Shown one piece after another: positions 59,961-64,000 of a stretch of DNA of 64,000 nt (position 1 is its first letter; every line of letters starts with the position of its first letter). This DNA comes from Polydactylus sextarius. Taxonomy: Eukaryota > Chordata > Actinopteri > Polynemidae. The translations under genes and the position numbers were made by a program. The stretch spans positions 13,980,629-14,044,628 of the forward strand of contig CM028910.1 in assembly GCA_016801845.1 (NCBI GenBank), in the 5' to 3' direction. Below the pieces are notes generated by a model. It had not been told where the DNA came from and searched no databases. It saw only the letters and a program-made list of their open reading frames with translations.

Positions 59961-60209
59961 AACAGAAATGTATGAGGGCTTTTTTAAAAATATATATTCC
60001 TTACTCTACTTTCTGTTCAACCCCCCAACAGGTCCAAGACATTCATGAGAGTGGTACATGGTGGTACAAATGAGTGCAATGTTTTCTATTTGAAATTGAT
60101 ATTTTTTTCTCATGTAAACGACCAGCAAAAACAGATTCAGCATTTGACTGTACACAGTTTATTCTGTGGATATTTCTGGCATATTAAAAGACTTAAAACC
60201 ACATCACTC

Positions 60210-60976
60210 CCTCTTTTTTTTATTGACAAATCACAGATGTGATACAATCTGAACAATCTGAAGTGCCAGTCTATTTTTCACCTCACCTTTTTTTTCTCTT
60301 ACAGGGCCTTCAAATAGCTTCATCCCGCCATTTATAAAGTAATCAGCTGACATTTCAAAGCAACGAATCTATTCTCTGACCTTTTACCAAGGCATTTTGA
60401 TACAGAGAGATTTCTCTTCTTTCATCTCTTTAAATATGTGTGTCTGGAACCAATCACTGGCCTTTGAACTGCGAACTGGAAGAAAAAAACAATCCGTGAT
60501 GAATCATGCAAAAAGCGACTATTTAAAAAGTTTGATTTTAATGCGATGCACATGTTAATACTGGGTTTTGATACATTGTGTGACATCCTTTCCTTTTTTT
60601 CAAGGCAATTACGCTTAAAACACATTTCCAGTTGTTTCGCACCCATGACCATCACACGTTACCATCTTCACTGTAGGTATAGGTGTAGATATCGTGTTAG
60701 TAGTTAGTAGTTACATGGTGGCAAATGGGGGGTCGAGTGATGTTTACTGCCGAGTTTGATGTTCTGGGGGATGAAGCCAGTTGAGATGAATTTGCTGTGT
60801 AATGTTTTTTCTTAAAATAACACCTGGTTGTCACATCATGGGAGAGGGTCGATTTAGGGCAACACTGAGCTGAAATCCCCCCTTTGAGAAATAATTGATG
60901 AGGTGTGTGCATGTGCGTGCGTGCGTGCTTTTAAGGGAAGCAGGCTCCATTCCACTTGCCTGGGCATCATCATACT
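60210..60976 (-). other. Possible last exon and 3' UTR of an unseen minus-strand gene
   Basis: The minus strand shows a pyrimidine-rich acceptor ending GGTTTTACAG (60985-60976), then non-conserved sequence, and AATAAA at 60224-60219. In one phase the stop TGA comes at once. No upstream exon is recognisable in the window, so this is only suggestive. Confidence 0.18.
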
Positions 60977-62700
60977 GTAAAACCAAATTAAGAGAAAATA
61001 AAGTGGTTACACAAACACAGTTTCAGCTGCTGCTCAGACTCACAATGTGAGTTTTTTCTCATTATCACCAGCATGTTGCTAGGTAACTAATACACAGCCA
61101 TACGTTGTTCATTACATGAGGTGTCACATGCTATAATTTAATCAACATTAACAAATTATCGTTGTTCATCATAACTTTGTTGCTGTGGCCCGTCAATCAA
61201 TGTAATTCAAACCAGTTTACATTTATTTAATTAATTTAATTGTACAATAATTAAAATCATCTTATAAACTCATAAAAACATCTGATGGATAAATTGACAT
61301 TAGACTAAATGTAGAAGTTTTATTAAGAAATAAACTGAACCAAAAGAATGTGATTTAAACCCACTAAGAGAGAACACAGACATAAATGTTGCTTCCTGCA
61401 GGCGTGTGAATAATTACACTATCTAAACGTGGATCATACATGATCCATGCCTCCCACGTTATGGCAGGGTAATTGTGTTGCCATGGCAATGCAATCTGCT
61501 CCTATCACTTTGGTTCTACACCAGATTGGAACCAGAGGGAAGCCCACAGCATCACATTCATCCTCATGTTAGGAGAATTAAATGGCTGAATGTCTTTGGA
61601 AAATGTATGGACACCCACATGTTGACTGTGTGTTTATTTAGACAAAAAAGATATTTTGTTGTAAGTTGATTATTGATGGTTTAGGTCATTGACCTCTCAG
61701 TTTCTAACTTAAATATATAGAGATGTACACTGCGCTGCGTACTACACTGCTTACTTTTCAGAGGACAGCATCACAGTGACCCAAGATTCAGTATTGTACA
61801 TGCTTGTCATGCATCTGACTTAAAAGACAATTGGACAAACCCATCTGCAGAAGTAAATATCTACTAAATGGCTTACATTGTTTCATTTAGTCTCATTTAG
61901 TTAAGTTGAGTTTGTGTCCAGAATTTACACAGTCAATGGTGACGGTTTAGTATCTCTTAATTAAGTCGACATGGACAAAAAGTCCCTAAAACGACCAGTT
62001 GGAAAGTCCCATCTGCTGACAAAGAGTTGCACAGTCGTAAAATATCTGTTCAATGGTCAGTTCATCTTTATCAAATAACTTGTGATTGTGAAACACTTGG
62101 GGACATTTACGTAAGTAAGTGGAGAGACAGAGAGAGACATAAATGTTTAAAAAATGACGTTGATCTATAATTCGGCACTTAAAATGTTCCCTGTTTATTG
62201 TCTATGTAACATCAAAGTTACGTGGAATCAGTAGTTATAGTATCATTTCCTCTTCATGATGGGCAGCTTGACTATAACTGTGTTTGTGTAAAGGAAAAAA
62301 AAATCATGCATATCAATGCAACTTTTGTGGACGTGAACGTGGTGAGTGGGTGTGAGAGTGCAAAGCCAAAGGTTTACAAATACATGAGATCCCCTGAGTG
62401 TGTGAGAGCAGAACCTGAGCAACGAGCAGATGCATGTTGTCATAGCAATGACTGGTGCGTGTGTGTTTTTACTGCGGGCTCCTTCAGGACCCAAACTCAC
62501 TGTTTAATAAGCACAATGGATGCTGAAGCCTTTTAACATGCAGGGGGGATAAATCACATCATCATGAAATGATGATCTCAATCACCGTGTGACATTTAAA
62601 TCTAAATTCTGTGAGACGCTCAGACAGAGAGGTGTGTAAACCTGATATTAGTTAAAACTGTGGGTGTGCAGCAGGTGGTTTTTTTTTTTGTTTGTTTATT
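60977..62700. other. Intergenic stretch, nothing supported
   Basis: AT-rich; only short open frames. Contains one small palindrome, TGGATCAT-AC-ATGATCCA (about 61431-61448). Confidence 0.5.
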
Positions 62701-62706
62701 TATTTA

Positions 62707-62734
62707 TTCTCTCTCTCTCTCTCTCTCTCTCTCT
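62707..62734. repeat. CT microsatellite
   Basis: Short CT run after TTTATTTATTTATT. Confidence 0.9.
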
Positions 62735-62879
62735 TGAAGGGTCCTTAACCTCTTCTCCTCCCACGCAGACCTCCCAGGAGCTCCTCTCTGCCGGAGGCTT
62801 CACGGACAAACAGTAACCGCTTGATAATTTAAAAAAGGAAAAAAAAAAAGGAAAAAAACTGTGATATCTGTGAATATGA

Positions 62880-63226
62880 TGAGGGGAGATACACATACAG
62901 TGTGTGGGCAACTCTAGTTCATTATCAGATGCGTGCTGGAGAGGAAGGCAAACACATGACGGAGTGAGCAGCGTCCTGGACGGACAGAGGTGGGTATCTC
63001 ATTTCCTTTTATTAACTCATGGCTAATTAGAGTCACACCTTTTTTGTTTTTTATTCTGTTTGTGACATGGTTTGAGTTAAAGTTACAGTATGTTGAAATT
63101 ATGAAGTTTTAATTGTTTTGTTTTTTTTTCTCAACATCTTAAGAAAGGACCGCCAGCAGAGGAAAGAGGAGAGGACTTGTCTCTTCATGACAGCTTGACA
63201 CATTCAGAGACACAAACTGGCCAGGG
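62880..63226 (+). other. Possible non-coding 5' exons of a gene to the right
   Basis: A purine-rich segment ends GGACGGACAGAG at a GTGGGT donor (about 62991). A second segment between an acceptor-like ATCTTAAG (63143) and a possible donor GGTATC (63224) contains AAAGGACCGCCAGCAGAGG. This could be a spliced leader of a downstream gene, but nothing coding is seen. Confidence 0.18.
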
Positions 63227-63278
63227 TATCACACTTATTCTTTTACTAATTGTCATGCAGCAAATTATTGTGTAGATG

Positions 63279-63421
<143 letters not shown>

Positions 63422-64000
63422 AATCATGTAGTTGTAACTTGCAAGATCGAGATAAGTGCCCAAGTTCCTGGAGTTTTACCCATCAACATATCTGAATCAT
63501 TAAACATAAGGTGCATGTTTAAAGTTGATGTTATTTACATGTAGTTTTCATACACCGCTCTGATTGGACTGTTGCGACTGTACAGGTGCACAGGGTGTTT
63601 TTTTTCTTCGCTGATGTGTTTCTATACGTTGTTTTTAGTTCTGTAGGATCGTTAAAGTTTCGTCACAGGGAAACCTTTTAACACCTGAAAGAATAAAAAA
63701 AAAGAATGTCAGATGAAATATACATAAAACTGAATTGTTCTTGTCCAAACTTGACCATGTTGTCACTTTTGAATACTTGAGATGTGGTGACTGGACTCCA
63801 GGATATTTTTCAGGGTTTCATTTACAGGGATTGTGATTCTTCCAGTTTTGTAGTCTGTATTTATGAATGGATGGACCAACCAAAGGGTGGTACATATACT
63901 GTAGGTTTTTGATTTTTAGGTTGACATCACCACCAAACATCACCACCCTATCATAACCCATTATAGTTTTTGTGATCCTTGGTATCTTTATTTCCAGAAC

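Noticed and set aside
62765..62816. Short exon-like frame TSQELLSAGGFTDKQ after CCCACGCAG
   Set aside because: Good acceptor and stop, but no upstream exon or reading frame can be linked to it.

Overview
The window is vertebrate nuclear DNA, almost certainly from a teleost fish and probably a percomorph. Genes are split into short exons with GT-AG introns. Dinucleotide and tetranucleotide microsatellites are dense, and the intergenic DNA carries fish-type LINE, SINE, L1-like and KDZ transposon remnants. There is no bacterial, organellar or phage-like gene organisation. Five genes can be read exon by exon: tpm4 (+), an RPS27-type ribosomal protein gene (-), rab8a (+), hsh2d (+) and tax1bp3 (+).

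Layout. Positions 1-11.4 kb are intergenic, with a decayed LINE reverse transcriptase at the left edge. tpm4 covers 11.9-33.4 kb. It has a muscle-type promoter and exons 1a and 2, a second internal promoter with exon 1b, common exons 3-8, and two alternative last exons (9a muscle type, 9d non-muscle type). Intact versions would encode 284 and 248 residues. As printed, common exon 5 lacks one base, which breaks both isoforms. Tail-to-tail with tpm4 is a four-exon, 84-residue eS27 gene on the minus strand (33.7-34.5 kb). rab8a follows at 35.9-39.5 kb (8 exons, 206 aa), then hsh2d at 43.8-46.8 kb (369 aa, N-terminal SH2 domain). A 6.8-kb stretch (46.8-53.4 kb) is a patchwork of decayed insertions: a broken minus-strand gene copy, an L1 ORF1 remnant, a KDZ/Zisupton fragment and a tRNA-like sequence. 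tax1bp3 (53.6-58.0 kb, 128 aa, one PDZ domain) ends the gene-bearing part. The last 4.4 kb has no gene I can support, only possible exon-like edges and a long CTAT array.

Context. The order TPM4-RAB8A-HSH2D matches human 19p13. The extra eS27 gene between tpm4 and rab8a, on the opposite strand, matches the arrangement TPM1-RPS27L-RAB8B on human 15q22 and resembles TPM3-RPS27-RAB13 on 1q21. The fish locus therefore appears to keep a third member of an ancient tropomyosin/eS27/Rab block that mammals lost at the TPM4 copy. This, together with the divergence of the eS27 protein and the one-base lesion in tpm4 exon 5, is the most notable content. The genes are not an operon. They act separately: actin filament regulation, translation, Rab8 membrane traffic, haematopoietic signalling and PDZ scaffolding.
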